A stretch of DNA of 64,000 nucleotides, from contig JAJDAO010000073.1 of the NCBI GenBank assembly GCA_029261835.1, positions 186,001 to 250,000 on the forward strand. The letters run 5' to 3'. Under the pieces are notes generated by a model, which was not told the origin of the DNA, did no database searches, and worked only from the letters and a program-made list of their open reading frames with translations. The stretch is from Deltaproteobacteria bacterium (lineage in GTDB: Bacteria > Myxococcota_A > UBA9160 > UBA4427). How positions within the stretch are numbered: the first letter of the stretch is position 1; every line of letters begins with the position of its first letter. This document shows positions 36,091 to 44,339 of the stretch, one piece after another. The translations under genes and the position numbers were made by a program.

Positions 36091-39015
36091 ATGGAGCGGG
36101 CACCGGGGCAAAGAGGGATCGGGCGGCGAGACTTTCTGCAACTGGCCGGGGGTCTCGGGCTTTCACTGGGTCTTGGGCAGCTCGCGTGGTTGGACGGTGC
36201 CCGACCGGCGCATGCCGCCACGCCGCGCGCCGACTACGACTCTTGGGAGGATGTCTACCGCAGCCAGTGGCGCTGGGATCGCGTGACCTGGGGATCACAC
36301 AACAACCAGTGTGCGCCCGGCGGCTGTTCCTTCCGCGTCTACGCCCGAGATGGCGTCGTCTGGCGCGAAGAGCAGACGGCTCGCTCCTATGCATCCGGCC
36401 CCGACTACCCGGACTACAACCCTCAGGGCTGTCAAAAGGGCTGCGGCTTCCACTACACGCTGTACAGCGGCGAGCGCGTGAAGTACCCCCTCGAGCGCGC
36501 CGGTGAGCGGGGCGAGGGGCGCTGGCGACGGATCAGCTGGGATCGCGCGCTCACTCGCGTCGCGGACGCGATCCTCGATGCCCACGAGAAGGAGGGCCCG
36601 TCCAGCTTCGTGCTCGATGGGCCGCACATACACGCTGGCAGCGTCGGACTGACGGGTGCGTCCCGCATGGCCTATCACCTGGGCGCCATCGTGCCCGATC
36701 TCAACGTGGGGATCGGTGACGATCTCAAAGGCATCAGCCAGACCTTCGGCAAGATGCACATCGGCTACACGGCGGACAATTTCTTCGACGCCGAGCTCAT
36801 CATCCTCACGAATAGCAACATCTCCTATACCTGGCCCGCGACGTACCACTTCGTCACTGAGGCGAGGTACAACGGCAGTGAAGTCGTGCTACTCGCGCCC
36901 GACTACAATCCCACGGCCCTCACCGCGGATATCCACATCCCGCTCAAGGTGGCGAGCGATGCCGCGTTCTGGCTGGCGATCTGCCAGGTATTGATCGCCG
37001 AGGAGATCCACCAACCGGACTTCGTGCGGGAGCAGACCGATCTCGCGATGCTGGTGCGGCGCGATACCGGCCGTTATCTGCGGGCCAGTGACGTCGATGG
37101 TGGTCGTGAGGATCAGCTCTACTTCTACGATGTGGCGCGCGAGGCCCTCGTTGAGGCTCCGCGCGGGACTCTGCGCTACACGGGTGGGCCCGCGCTCGCC
37201 GGCCGCTATAGCGCCCGCTTGGCCGACGGATCTTCCGTGGAAGTCTCGCCGGCCTTCGCGCTGCTGCGCGAGACCCTCGAGCGCGACTACACACCCGAAC
37301 GGGCCGCCCCGATCTGCGGCGTGCACCCCGATACGATTCGTCTACTGGCCCGCAAGGTGGCGACCAAGCGCACCTGCAGCTTCATCGGCTTCACGTCGGC
37401 CAAGCACTTTCACGGCGACCTGATGGAGCGCAGCCTGCTGCTCGCCATGGCGCTCACGGGCAATTGGGGCAAGCCGGGGACCGGCTTCAACTGCTTCCTG
37501 GTACCGGAGGTGGGGCTCCAGGTGCTGGTCGGCTTGGAGGCGCCGGTCAAGCGTTGGGGGATCTGGCGAGCTCTCGGACCCGCCTTCTGGAAGTCACTTC
37601 GCACGAAGTGGCGCGACCGCGATATCAGCGACGAGTTGGTCGGAATCGAGATGCGCGAGGACCTTTCGAAGATGACGGGATCGGTCCCCCCGATCTTCTA
37701 CCTCTATGAACACGTGGGCTACAAGAAGCTCTGGGATGTCGAGGCGTGGCAGGACCCGAGCCTGGAGCGGCCCTTCGGCCAGTACCTTCGCGAGTCGATC
37801 GCGCGGGGCTACTGGCAGGAGGCTCACGTACAGCCCGCGGCCGACAAGCCGCCTCGCGTGCTCATGCTGCTGGCCCACAATCCGCTGCGTCGCGCGCGCA
37901 GCGGCCGGCACATGTACGTCGAGGAGCTGTTCCCGAAGCTCTCGATGCTCTTCGCAGTCGAGCCACGGCTCTCGTCGTCGGCGATGTTCTGCGACATCGT
38001 GCTGCCGACGGCCTGGTACTACGAGAAGGTCGACATGACGCTGACCTTCGGTCTCAATCCCTATACATGTCTCATCGAGCAGGCCGCGAAGCCGCCGGGA
38101 GAGGCCAGGCCGGAGTGGCAGATCTTCGCGGAATTGATGAGCAAGATCGAGGAGCGCGCTGCGGCTCGCGGGATGGAATCGTTCTCTGACAGCGCGGGCG
38201 AGACCCGCCACTACGCCAATCTGCACGATCGATTCACCATGGGGGGGCATCTTTCAACACATCAGGATGTCGTCGAGGAGTTCGTCCAGATCGCCGAGGC
38301 GATTGGTACCTTTCCCAAGGGCTTCGACTACGAGAAGCTCGCAGAGCTCGGGCAGGTGCGTGTCACCGGCATCGGAGAGGGCTATCCGGGTCAGGCGGCC
38401 GCCAACGAGGTCGATCCTACGCGACCCTTCTATTCGCTGCGTTGGCACGTCGAAGACAAGAAGATCTATCCCACCTACGCGCGACGCGCCCAGTTCTATA
38501 TCGACCACGAGTGGTTCGTCGAGGCGGGTGAGGCCCTGCCGACCCACAAGGGGACTCCTCTGATCGGCGGTGATCACCCGTTTCGGCTCGTGAGTGGCCA
38601 CGTGCGAGGCAGCGTGCACTCGCTGCATGCGGCCACCCCCGAGCTGATGAGGCTCCACCGCGGGCAGCCGGTTCTCTTCGTCAACGACCGTATCGCGGCC
38701 GAGCGAGGTATCGAGGACGGCGAGCAGGTGCGTCTCTTCAATGACTACGACGACGCGCAGGTGATGGTCTCCACCTCCGCTGCCGTGGGGCCGGATCAAG
38801 TCGTGATCTACATGTGGGAGGCCTTTCAGTTCGCCAACTGGAAGTCGCACGACGCGATGCTGATCGGCATGCCGAAGTCGCTCCACCTGGCGGGCCACTA
38901 CACGCAGCTTCGCTACCACGTCACGACCGGTTCGCCGTCGCCCGCCAGCGACCGCGGTCTGCGCGTCGACATCGCGAAGCTCGAGCCGCAGCCCGCTGCT
39001 GCCCAGGGAGGTTGA
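36091..39015 (+). CDS. Type II DMSO-reductase-family molybdopterin oxidoreductase, alpha subunit
   Basis: 974 residues, close to ethylbenzene dehydrogenase and steroid C25 dehydrogenase alpha subunits. A Tat signal is visible ('GRRDFLQLAGGLGLSLGLG'). The FS0 cluster ligands are His70, Cys74, Cys79 and Cys114 ('WGSHNNQCAPGGC', 'YNPQGCQKG'). 'GIGDDLKGISQTFGK' has the aspartate at 210-211 that matches the Mo ligand region of this clade, and 'VLLAPDYNPTALTADIHIP' follows. Expected role: hydroxylation of a hydrocarbon carbon with water, or reduction of an oxyanion, in the periplasm. The Fe-S subunit starts three bases downstream; no haem-b subunit or TorD-type chaperone gene follows. Confidence 0.88.
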   Translation: MERAPGQRGIGRRDFLQLAGGLGLSLGLGQLAWLDGARPAHAATPRADYDSWEDVYRSQWRWDRVTWGSHNNQCAPGGCSFRVYARDGVVWREEQTARSYASGPDYPDYNPQGCQKGCGFHYTLYSGERVKYPLERAGERGEGRWRRISWDRALTRVADAILDAHEKEGPSSFVLDGPHIHAGSVGLTGASRMAYHLGAIVPDLNVGIGDDLKGISQTFGKMHIGYTADNFFDAELIILTNSNISYTWPATYHFVTEARYNGSEVVLLAPDYNPTALTADIHIPLKVASDAAFWLAICQVLIAEEIHQPDFVREQTDLAMLVRRDTGRYLRASDVDGGREDQLYFYDVAREALVEAPRGTLRYTGGPALAGRYSARLADGSSVEVSPAFALLRETLERDYTPERAAPICGVHPDTIRLLARKVATKRTCSFIGFTSAKHFHGDLMERSLLLAMALTGNWGKPGTGFNCFLVPEVGLQVLVGLEAPVKRWGIWRALGPAFWKSLRTKWRDRDISDELVGIEMREDLSKMTGSVPPIFYLYEHVGYKKLWDVEAWQDPSLERPFGQYLRESIARGYWQEAHVQPAADKPPRVLMLLAHNPLRRARSGRHMYVEELFPKLSMLFAVEPRLSSSAMFCDIVLPTAWYYEKVDMTLTFGLNPYTCLIEQAAKPPGEARPEWQIFAELMSKIEERAAARGMESFSDSAGETRHYANLHDRFTMGGHLSTHQDVVEEFVQIAEAIGTFPKGFDYEKLAELGQVRVTGIGEGYPGQAAANEVDPTRPFYSLRWHVEDKKIYPTYARRAQFYIDHEWFVEAGEALPTHKGTPLIGGDHPFRLVSGHVRGSVHSLHAATPELMRLHRGQPVLFVNDRIAAERGIEDGEQVRLFNDYDDAQVMVSTSAAVGPDQVVIYMWEAFQFANWKSHDAMLIGMPKSLHLAGHYTQLRYHVTTGSPSPASDRGLRVDIAKLEPQPAAAQGG

Positions 39016-39017
39016 GA

Positions 39018-40058
39018 GTGGCCAGCGTTGTCTCCAAGCAGGAGCTCAAGTCCTCCAAGCGTCAGCTCGCCACGGTGATCGACCTCGGAAAGTGTATGGG
39101 CTGCCAGACCTGCACCGTGGCATGCAAGAGCATCTGGACGGGGCGTGAGGGGAGCGAACCCATGCGCTGGGCCAATGTCGCGACATGTCCGGGCCGCGGT
39201 TATCCGCGGGATTGGGAGCAGAAGGGCGGTGGCTACGACGACGCCGGGCAGCCTCGCGCCGGGCATCTCACGACACTCGTCGAGTGCGGCGACAACTTCC
39301 AGTTCAACCACGACGAGGTTTTTCGTCAGGGCAATGCCCAGAGAAAGAAGCTCGAGCCGCGCAGCGCTTCAGGCGAGCGTCCGAGCTGGGGCTACAACTG
39401 GGACGAGGATCAGGGCAAAGGCGCGTGGCCCAACCCGTACTTCTTCTACATGGCCCGCAAGTGCAACCACTGCAGCAATCCCGCCTGTGTCGATGCCTGT
39501 TCGCGAAACGCCATCTCCAAGCGCGACGACGGCATCGTGTTGATCGATCAGGAGCGCTGCGTTGGGCACCGACACTGTGTCGAGGCCTGCCCCTACTCGA
39601 TGATCTACTTCAACCCGGTGAGCCAGAAGAGCGAGAAGTGCATCGAGTGCTTCCCACGTGTCGATGAGGGCATCGCTCCGGCCTGCAACCGGCAGTGTGT
39701 CGGGAGGGTTCGCGCCTACGGCTATCTCGACGACGAGGGGGGACAGGTTCACCAGCTCGTCGCGAAGTGGAAGGTGGCGCTTCCACTTCATCCGGAGTAC
39801 GGGACGCAGCCCAACGTCTACTACGTGCCGCCCCTTTCGCCGCTCGCCTACGACGAGGAGGGGAGACTCACCGACAAGCCGCGCATACCGACCGAGGTCT
39901 TGGAGCGCTACTTCGGCCCCTCGGTCCGAGAGGCGCTGGCGACACTGCAACGTGAGCGCCGACGCAAGCAGAACGGCGGCGAGTCAGAGCTGATGGACAT
40001 CCTCATCAGCCGGCGCTGGCACGACCGATTCGCCGAGTTCACCGGCGAGCCGATCTAG
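39018..40058 (+). CDS. Fe-S (beta) subunit of the molybdopterin oxidoreductase
   Basis: 346 residues from a GTG at 39018, two bases after the alpha stop, with GGGAGG upstream. Ferredoxin-type cysteine groups: 'GKCMGCQTCTVACK' (Cys26, 29, 32, 36), 'KCNHCSNPACVDAC', 'CVGHRHCVEACP' and 'CIECFPRVDEGIAPACNRQC'. This NarH/EbdB arrangement holds four clusters. It carries electrons from the Mo centre towards a membrane or cytochrome acceptor. No signal peptide, so it would be co-exported with the Tat-bearing alpha subunit. A large inverted repeat begins at its stop codon. Confidence 0.9.
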   Translation: MASVVSKQELKSSKRQLATVIDLGKCMGCQTCTVACKSIWTGREGSEPMRWANVATCPGRGYPRDWEQKGGGYDDAGQPRAGHLTTLVECGDNFQFNHDEVFRQGNAQRKKLEPRSASGERPSWGYNWDEDQGKGAWPNPYFFYMARKCNHCSNPACVDACSRNAISKRDDGIVLIDQERCVGHRHCVEACPYSMIYFNPVSQKSEKCIECFPRVDEGIAPACNRQCVGRVRAYGYLDDEGGQVHQLVAKWKVALPLHPEYGTQPNVYYVPPLSPLAYDEEGRLTDKPRIPTEVLERYFGPSVREALATLQRERRRKQNGGESELMDILISRRWHDRFAEFTGEPI

Positions 40059-40117
40059 GAGCCTGACCCAAGACTGGCGTCCGGGCCGCACCACCCAGTC
40101 TTGGGGCAGGCTCCTAG
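40055..40117. repeat. 23-bp inverted repeat (long hairpin) behind the beta-subunit gene
   Basis: Arms 40055-40077 and 40095-40117 are complementary at 22 of 23 positions with a 17-base loop. The left arm includes the stop codon. There is no T-run, so besides a terminator it may be a dispersed palindromic repeat. The 11-mer CCTGACCCAAG of its left arm recurs at 12224-12234, also just after a TAG stop codon. Confidence 0.7.
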
Positions 40118-40384
40118 CCCGGAGAACCGCCCTTGCCGCACAAGTGAGTGGGGTGGGCCGCCGATAGAGTTGCCCGGGCTGCGCCAGCCTGATCCGCCTG
40201 GGTCCTGCCGGCCAGCGGCGGGCCACAGCAGCCGCTCTCGGACGGGGAAAGCCGCGATGTGGCAAGCAGTTGCATCACGCCATTGCCGGTGGTCGGCGAT
40301 CTGGCGTGCTCTTGCCGTCGCTGCTCGGGGATGGTTCACTCAGAAGATTCGCCCCGGAACGGGGGAATTTGAGGCGAAAGCACG
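40059..40384. other. 326-bp intergenic region
   Basis: Apart from the inverted repeat ending at 40117, I see no convincing gene or promoter here. The radical SAM start codon follows at 40385. Confidence 0.5.
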
Positions 40385-41446
40385 ATGAAGCTGGACGGAA
40401 TTCGCAAGACGCTCCACCAGGTGGACAAGATCCGCTATCGCCCCGCTGTCATTGGCAAGATCGCCCGTGGCTACTTCCGCACTCTGGTTCTGCGCAAGCC
40501 GACCGTGAGGATCGTGGAGTTTTCGATCAACACCGCCTGCCAGTCCAACTGCGAGTACTGCTACGCGTCCAAGTTGCATCGCCGGGGCGACCAGCTGCTC
40601 GAAGTCGACGAGATCCAGGACATCTGGCAGCAGGCGAAGAAGCTCGGGGCCTTCAGCAGCTTGCTGCTGGGCGGCGAGCCCAGCCTGCACCCGAAGTTTC
40701 TCGACATCGTTCGCGTGCTCGAGCCGAAGACCAACATCGTTACCTTCGCCACCAACTGCATCAGCCTCACAGAAGAGATGATCATCGAGCTCAAGAAGAT
40801 GGGCGTTTTCATCATCTACGTGAGCATCAACTCGGTCGACCCGGCGACCAACGACGAAGTACGCGGCTATCCGGGCCACTACGAGCAGGTGATGCGCGTG
40901 TTGGAGCAGTGCAAGAAGCACAAGATCGACGTCGTTCTTCCCATCACGACGTCCAAGCCGCTCCTGCCCGAGACGATCAAGCTGCTCGACTTTGCCAAGC
41001 AGAATGGGCTGGTCGCCAACATTGGTCTGTTCGCCCCGACCGGCCGTGCGGAGGGCCAGAAGGAAGTGCTCTTCGACGAGGGCTTCTGGAAGCAGCTCCG
41101 CAAGCTCTACGACAGCAACCGCGGCCTGCGTGGCGACTGGGACACCAATTTCACGCTGGAGGTGGGGTGCCCCGCCGCCTACGAGAAGCTCCACATCGGT
41201 CCCTACGGTGATGTGACCGGCTGCGCGCTCCAGCCGATGTCCTTCGGCAGCCTACGGGAGAAGCCGCTGGCGGAGGTCGTCGAGCAGATGAGGAGCTTCA
41301 AGCACTTCAAGAAGCGTGCGCCGAGCTGCATCATGGCGCTCGACAAGCAGTTCATCGAAGACTACGTCGACTTCGCGGTGGACAGCGTCTCCACTCCGTA
41401 TCCCATCGAGAAGAACCCCTGCTACAAGACGGACTGCGGCGGCTAG
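40385..41446 (+). CDS. Radical SAM protein with SPASM-like C-terminus
   Basis: 353 residues. The radical SAM cluster is 'INTACQSNCEYCYASK' (CxxxCxxC), followed by 'SLLLGGEPSLHPKFLDIV' and 'FIIYVSINSVDPATNDEV'. The C-terminal half has further cysteines suited to an auxiliary 4Fe-4S cluster: 'EVGCPAAYEKLHIGPYGDV' then 'GCALQPM', 'APSCIMAL' and a terminal 'NPCYKTDCGG'. SPASM proteins modify peptides or make cofactors through a 5'-deoxyadenosyl radical. No small precursor peptide gene is evident nearby. It follows the molybdoenzyme genes after a 326-bp gap that contains a hairpin. Confidence 0.87.
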   Translation: MKLDGIRKTLHQVDKIRYRPAVIGKIARGYFRTLVLRKPTVRIVEFSINTACQSNCEYCYASKLHRRGDQLLEVDEIQDIWQQAKKLGAFSSLLLGGEPSLHPKFLDIVRVLEPKTNIVTFATNCISLTEEMIIELKKMGVFIIYVSINSVDPATNDEVRGYPGHYEQVMRVLEQCKKHKIDVVLPITTSKPLLPETIKLLDFAKQNGLVANIGLFAPTGRAEGQKEVLFDEGFWKQLRKLYDSNRGLRGDWDTNFTLEVGCPAAYEKLHIGPYGDVTGCALQPMSFGSLREKPLAEVVEQMRSFKHFKKRAPSCIMALDKQFIEDYVDFAVDSVSTPYPIEKNPCYKTDCGG

Positions 41447-41529
41447 CAGCCTGCCAGGTCTTACGGATCGGTCTCTTCGAAATCCAGCGCCCGAAGGCGA
41501 GATTCGACGTGGTGCCGGAGCAAGGCTCG

Positions 41530-41898
41530 CTATCTCCGCGAACGGCGCTTGACGGCGGCGGAGTCAGAGACGCTGGCGGGCTGACCGAACGAGCGAGCCC
41601 AGCGCTTCGACCATGCGTCCAGCGGCGCGAGGGCATCACCGAGCTGACGACCGTTGTTCGTGAGCGCGTAGCCCTCGTCGACCCGCTCGATGAGTTGCGC
41701 GTCGCGAAGCTCACGCAGCCTGGTGTTGAGCACGGCGGGGGAGATGCTCTCGCAGGCCTCCGCGAGCGCGCGGAAGGTAGAGCGGAGCTCCCAGAGGACA
41801 CGGAGAGCCCAACGCCGTCCCAGCACGTCCAGGGCAGCCATGATGGGCCGCCCTGTCTGCGAGCCTCGAACGCGTCTCCCGGGCCGCGGTGCGCTCAT
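41530..41898 (-). CDS. HxlR-family transcriptional regulator
   Basis: 122 residues. The winged helix of HxlR regulators is clear: 'IMAALDVLGRRWALRVLWEL' at residues 19-38, 'LAEACESISPAVLNTRLREL' as recognition region, and 'LIERVDEGYALTNNGRQLGD' as the wing. These regulators usually respond to aldehydes, quinones or redox signals and often control a divergent enzyme gene. Here the divergent partner is a CMD-family gene at 41978, and the 79-bp gap contains a strong inverted repeat. Confidence 0.92.
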   Translation of the reverse strand: MSAPRPGRRVRGSQTGRPIMAALDVLGRRWALRVLWELRSTFRALAEACESISPAVLNTRLRELRDAQLIERVDEGYALTNNGRQLGDALAPLDAWSKRWARSFGQPASVSDSAAVKRRSRR

Positions 41899-41921
41899 CG
41901 ATCGCTCTCCTCTCTCTTGCG

Positions 41922-41965
41922 CTATGAAAATAGTAGCGGTATAGTGCTACGGAAACAATAGCACT
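41922..41965. promoter_or_regulatory. Operator region between hxlR-type and CMD genes
   Basis: A perfect 7-bp inverted repeat AGTGCTA (41943-41949) and TAGCACT (41959-41965), spacer 9 bases, overlaps a second inverted repeat GTAGC (41933-41937) and GCTAC (41946-41950). CTAT-GAAA-ATAG lies at 41922-41933. Repeated TAG half-sites at near-helical spacing in a divergent AT-rich gap suggest binding by the HxlR product. Confidence 0.55.
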
Positions 41966-41977
41966 GGGAGGAGAGAG

Positions 41978-42535
41978 ATGGAACGAATCGCACCCGTCGA
42001 GCCGCCCTACGAGGATTCGGTCGCTGAAACGCTCGCGGCAATGATGCCACCTGGCGTCGAGCCGCTGCGGCTGTTTCGAACCCTCGCGCGCAATCCCCGA
42101 GTGCTCGGAAAGATCCGTGGCGCAAACCTGCTCGATCGGGGCTCTCTCGATCGCAGCGACCGCGAGCTGGTGATTCTGCGCACGTGTGCGCGCTGCCGCG
42201 CAGAGTACGAGTGGGGCATCCACGTAGTCGTGTTCGCGAGGCGGTATGGCATCGCCGAGGAGAAGATCGCGGGGACGCTCTTGTGGGACTCCGCAGATGG
42301 GCGGTGGTCTCGCAGGGAACGCGCGCTCGTGAGACTCGTCGACGAGCTGCATGACGCCGCCGCAGTGAGCGATGACGTCTGGAGCGAGCTCGCGGGGCTC
42401 TTCGAGCCCGATCAGATCGTGGAGCTACTCGTACTCGCGGGCTTCTACCACACGATCTCCTTCGTCACGAACGGACTCGCGATCGAACTCGAAGAGCATG
42501 CGGCGCGCTTTCCCGCCGGCGAGCCGGCCATCTAG
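41978..42535 (+). CDS. Carboxymuconolactone decarboxylase (CMD)-family protein
   Basis: 185 residues, with GGGAGGAG before the ATG. The CMD/AhpD-type helical core reads 'LDRSDRELVILRTCARC' then 'YEWGIHVVVFARRYGI', and 'ELLVLAGFYHTISFVTNGLA' forms the C-terminal helices. The sequence is closer to the 'YEW..H' group than to AhpD peroxidases, which have CxxC. Members act as decarboxylases, hydrolases or uncharacterised oxidative-stress proteins. It is divergent from and probably controlled by the HxlR regulator. Confidence 0.88.
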   Translation: MERIAPVEPPYEDSVAETLAAMMPPGVEPLRLFRTLARNPRVLGKIRGANLLDRGSLDRSDRELVILRTCARCRAEYEWGIHVVVFARRYGIAEEKIAGTLLWDSADGRWSRRERALVRLVDELHDAAAVSDDVWSELAGLFEPDQIVELLVLAGFYHTISFVTNGLAIELEEHAARFPAGEPAI

Positions 42536-42632
42536 CCTTTCCAGTCATCCAGTGTGTCGGTGATGGATGTCCTTGGCCCGCTATGCTCTCGCGCGGTGAA
42601 GAGAGGGTCGCGAATCCGATCGCGGGGGGAGC

Positions 42633-43037
42633 ATGTTGACCGGCGGATGTCTCTGTGGCGAGGTGAGGTACGAGCTCGACGGGAAGGTCTCGCCGATCTG
42701 GCTCTGTCATTGCTCCAAGTGCCGTCGAGCAACGGGGTCCGCGTTCCACGCCAGCACCGTTTGCCAGCCGGACGACTTCTCCTGGCTGAGCGGCGCCGAT
42801 AGACTCACCGTCTACGAAGACACGCCCGGCTACAGGCGGTGCTTCTGCGGTCGCTGTGGCTCGCCCGTGCCAATCTATCTCGAGCAGTTCGGCTTGATGT
42901 TCATCCCCGCCGGTGGGCTGGAGGGTGATCCGGGACGCACGGTGAACCACCACATCTTCGTGGCGTCCAAGGCACCCTGGTACGAAATCACGGACGACCA
43001 TCCCCAATTCGACGAGCACAAGCCTCGCTCCGGATAG
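42633..43037 (+). CDS. GFA/CENP-V-family zinc protein
   Basis: 134 residues. The zinc ligands of the glutathione-dependent formaldehyde-activating enzyme family are conserved: 'LTGGCLCGEVRYE', 'WLCHCSKCRRATGSAF' and 'RRCFCGRCGSPVPIY'. The fold is a small beta-tent around two zinc ions. Most members are not proven to act on formaldehyde-glutathione, so only the family is assigned. GGGGGAG precedes the ATG. It stands alone between the CMD gene and a transglutaminase-like gene. Confidence 0.92.
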   Translation: MLTGGCLCGEVRYELDGKVSPIWLCHCSKCRRATGSAFHASTVCQPDDFSWLSGADRLTVYEDTPGYRRCFCGRCGSPVPIYLEQFGLMFIPAGGLEGDPGRTVNHHIFVASKAPWYEITDDHPQFDEHKPRSG

Positions 43038-43100
43038 AGGGCAGGGCGAAAGCAGGCTGGAACGGGTGAAGAGATTGACAATACGAGCGGGGCACTCGAC

Positions 43101-44234
43101 GTGATCGGCCACAGAGGAGATTCTGCAGCGGTGTCGGGCTTCCCGAACCAAGTGCGAAGAGTGGCAGCATCGCTCGCGGTGTGCGCCGCCATCGCGTTCG
43201 CTGGTGTGTCCGTGGCAGCCGAGATCCGGGAGCCAGAATGCGTGTCGGGTACTGGGGAGGCATGCGGCGAAGAGCGCGCGGGCCGCGCCCTTGCCTTCAC
43301 CTACGCGGTCGAGATTCCCGCGCAGCCAGCCGGGATCGGTCCAACTGACGTATTCATCCCCCTGGCGGTCTCGGACGCGCATCAAGATATCGTTCGCTAC
43401 GAGCTCGAGGCGAGCATCCCGGGCGAGGAGAAGACGGAACGTCGCTACGGCAACCGATTCTGGCACGGGCACCTCGATCGGTCCGACGGGCAGCCCATTA
43501 CGATTGCGGTGACGTACTGGACCCGTCGCCGTCCGGTCCGGCCCGAGGGCCTGACAGCCGCCGCGCAGGAGCGCCGCCCCGAGGAGCGCGAGGAACTCGA
43601 GCTCTTCCTGGGGCCCAACCGGCGCGTGCCCATCGATGGCTCACTCATCGAGCGAGTGCGGGCTGACATCCCAAAGGGCGATCCCACTCCGCTCGGGCGC
43701 GCGCGCGCCATCTACGACTACGTAATCGACACCATGGAGTACAAGAAGGTCGGAACGGGCTGGGGCAATGGAGACACCTTCTGGGCGTGCAGCGCGCGCT
43801 ACGGCAACTGCACCGACTACCACGCCCTCTTCATCTCCTTGGCGCGAGCCGACCGGATTCCGGCCCGCTTCGAGATCGGCTTCCCGATTCCAGAGGACAA
43901 GCCGGCAGGTGCAATCGGAGGCTATCACTGCTGGACGCAGTTCCATTTGCCGGGTGTGGGTTGGGTGCCGATCGACGCCTCGGAAGCGGACAAGCGTCCC
44001 GAGCGTCGGGAAGCCTATTTCGGCAGCTATCCCGCTGATCGCATCCAATTCTCCATCGGGCGAGACCTGGAGCTGGGAGAGGGGCACACCACGGCGCCGC
44101 TGAACTACTTCATCTATCCCCACGTGGAGGTGGCGGGAGAAAGGCTCGAGGATGTCAAGACCCGCTTCTCGTATACAGAGGTCCCGGAGGCCGAGATCGC
44201 CCGTTCAGAGACTGGGCGGAAGATACTGCGCTAG
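43101..44234 (+). CDS. Exported transglutaminase-like protein
   Basis: 377 residues from a GTG at 43101; a second GTG at 43152 would begin right at the signal peptide 'RRVAASLAVCAAIAFAGVSV'. The transglutaminase core is complete: 'YGNCTDYHALFISLAR' (Cys), 'IGGYHCWTQFHLPGVGW' (His) and 'PIDASEADKRPE' (Asp). Such bacterial proteins act as peptidases or cross-linking enzymes outside the cytoplasm. The N-terminal 150 residues form a beta-like domain with no recognised family. Function beyond the fold is unknown. Confidence 0.85.
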   Translation: MIGHRGDSAAVSGFPNQVRRVAASLAVCAAIAFAGVSVAAEIREPECVSGTGEACGEERAGRALAFTYAVEIPAQPAGIGPTDVFIPLAVSDAHQDIVRYELEASIPGEEKTERRYGNRFWHGHLDRSDGQPITIAVTYWTRRRPVRPEGLTAAAQERRPEEREELELFLGPNRRVPIDGSLIERVRADIPKGDPTPLGRARAIYDYVIDTMEYKKVGTGWGNGDTFWACSARYGNCTDYHALFISLARADRIPARFEIGFPIPEDKPAGAIGGYHCWTQFHLPGVGWVPIDASEADKRPERREAYFGSYPADRIQFSIGRDLELGEGHTTAPLNYFIYPHVEVAGERLEDVKTRFSYTEVPEAEIARSETGRKILR

Positions 44235-44339
44235 CAAGACCCTCGTGCGGGAGAGCGCGCGTCTGGGGCTAGCCTCTGGGAGGGCCCCACTTCGGTGGAC
44301 TCCCGAGCTGAGAGGATGATGGTCCCCGAGGAGTTCACG

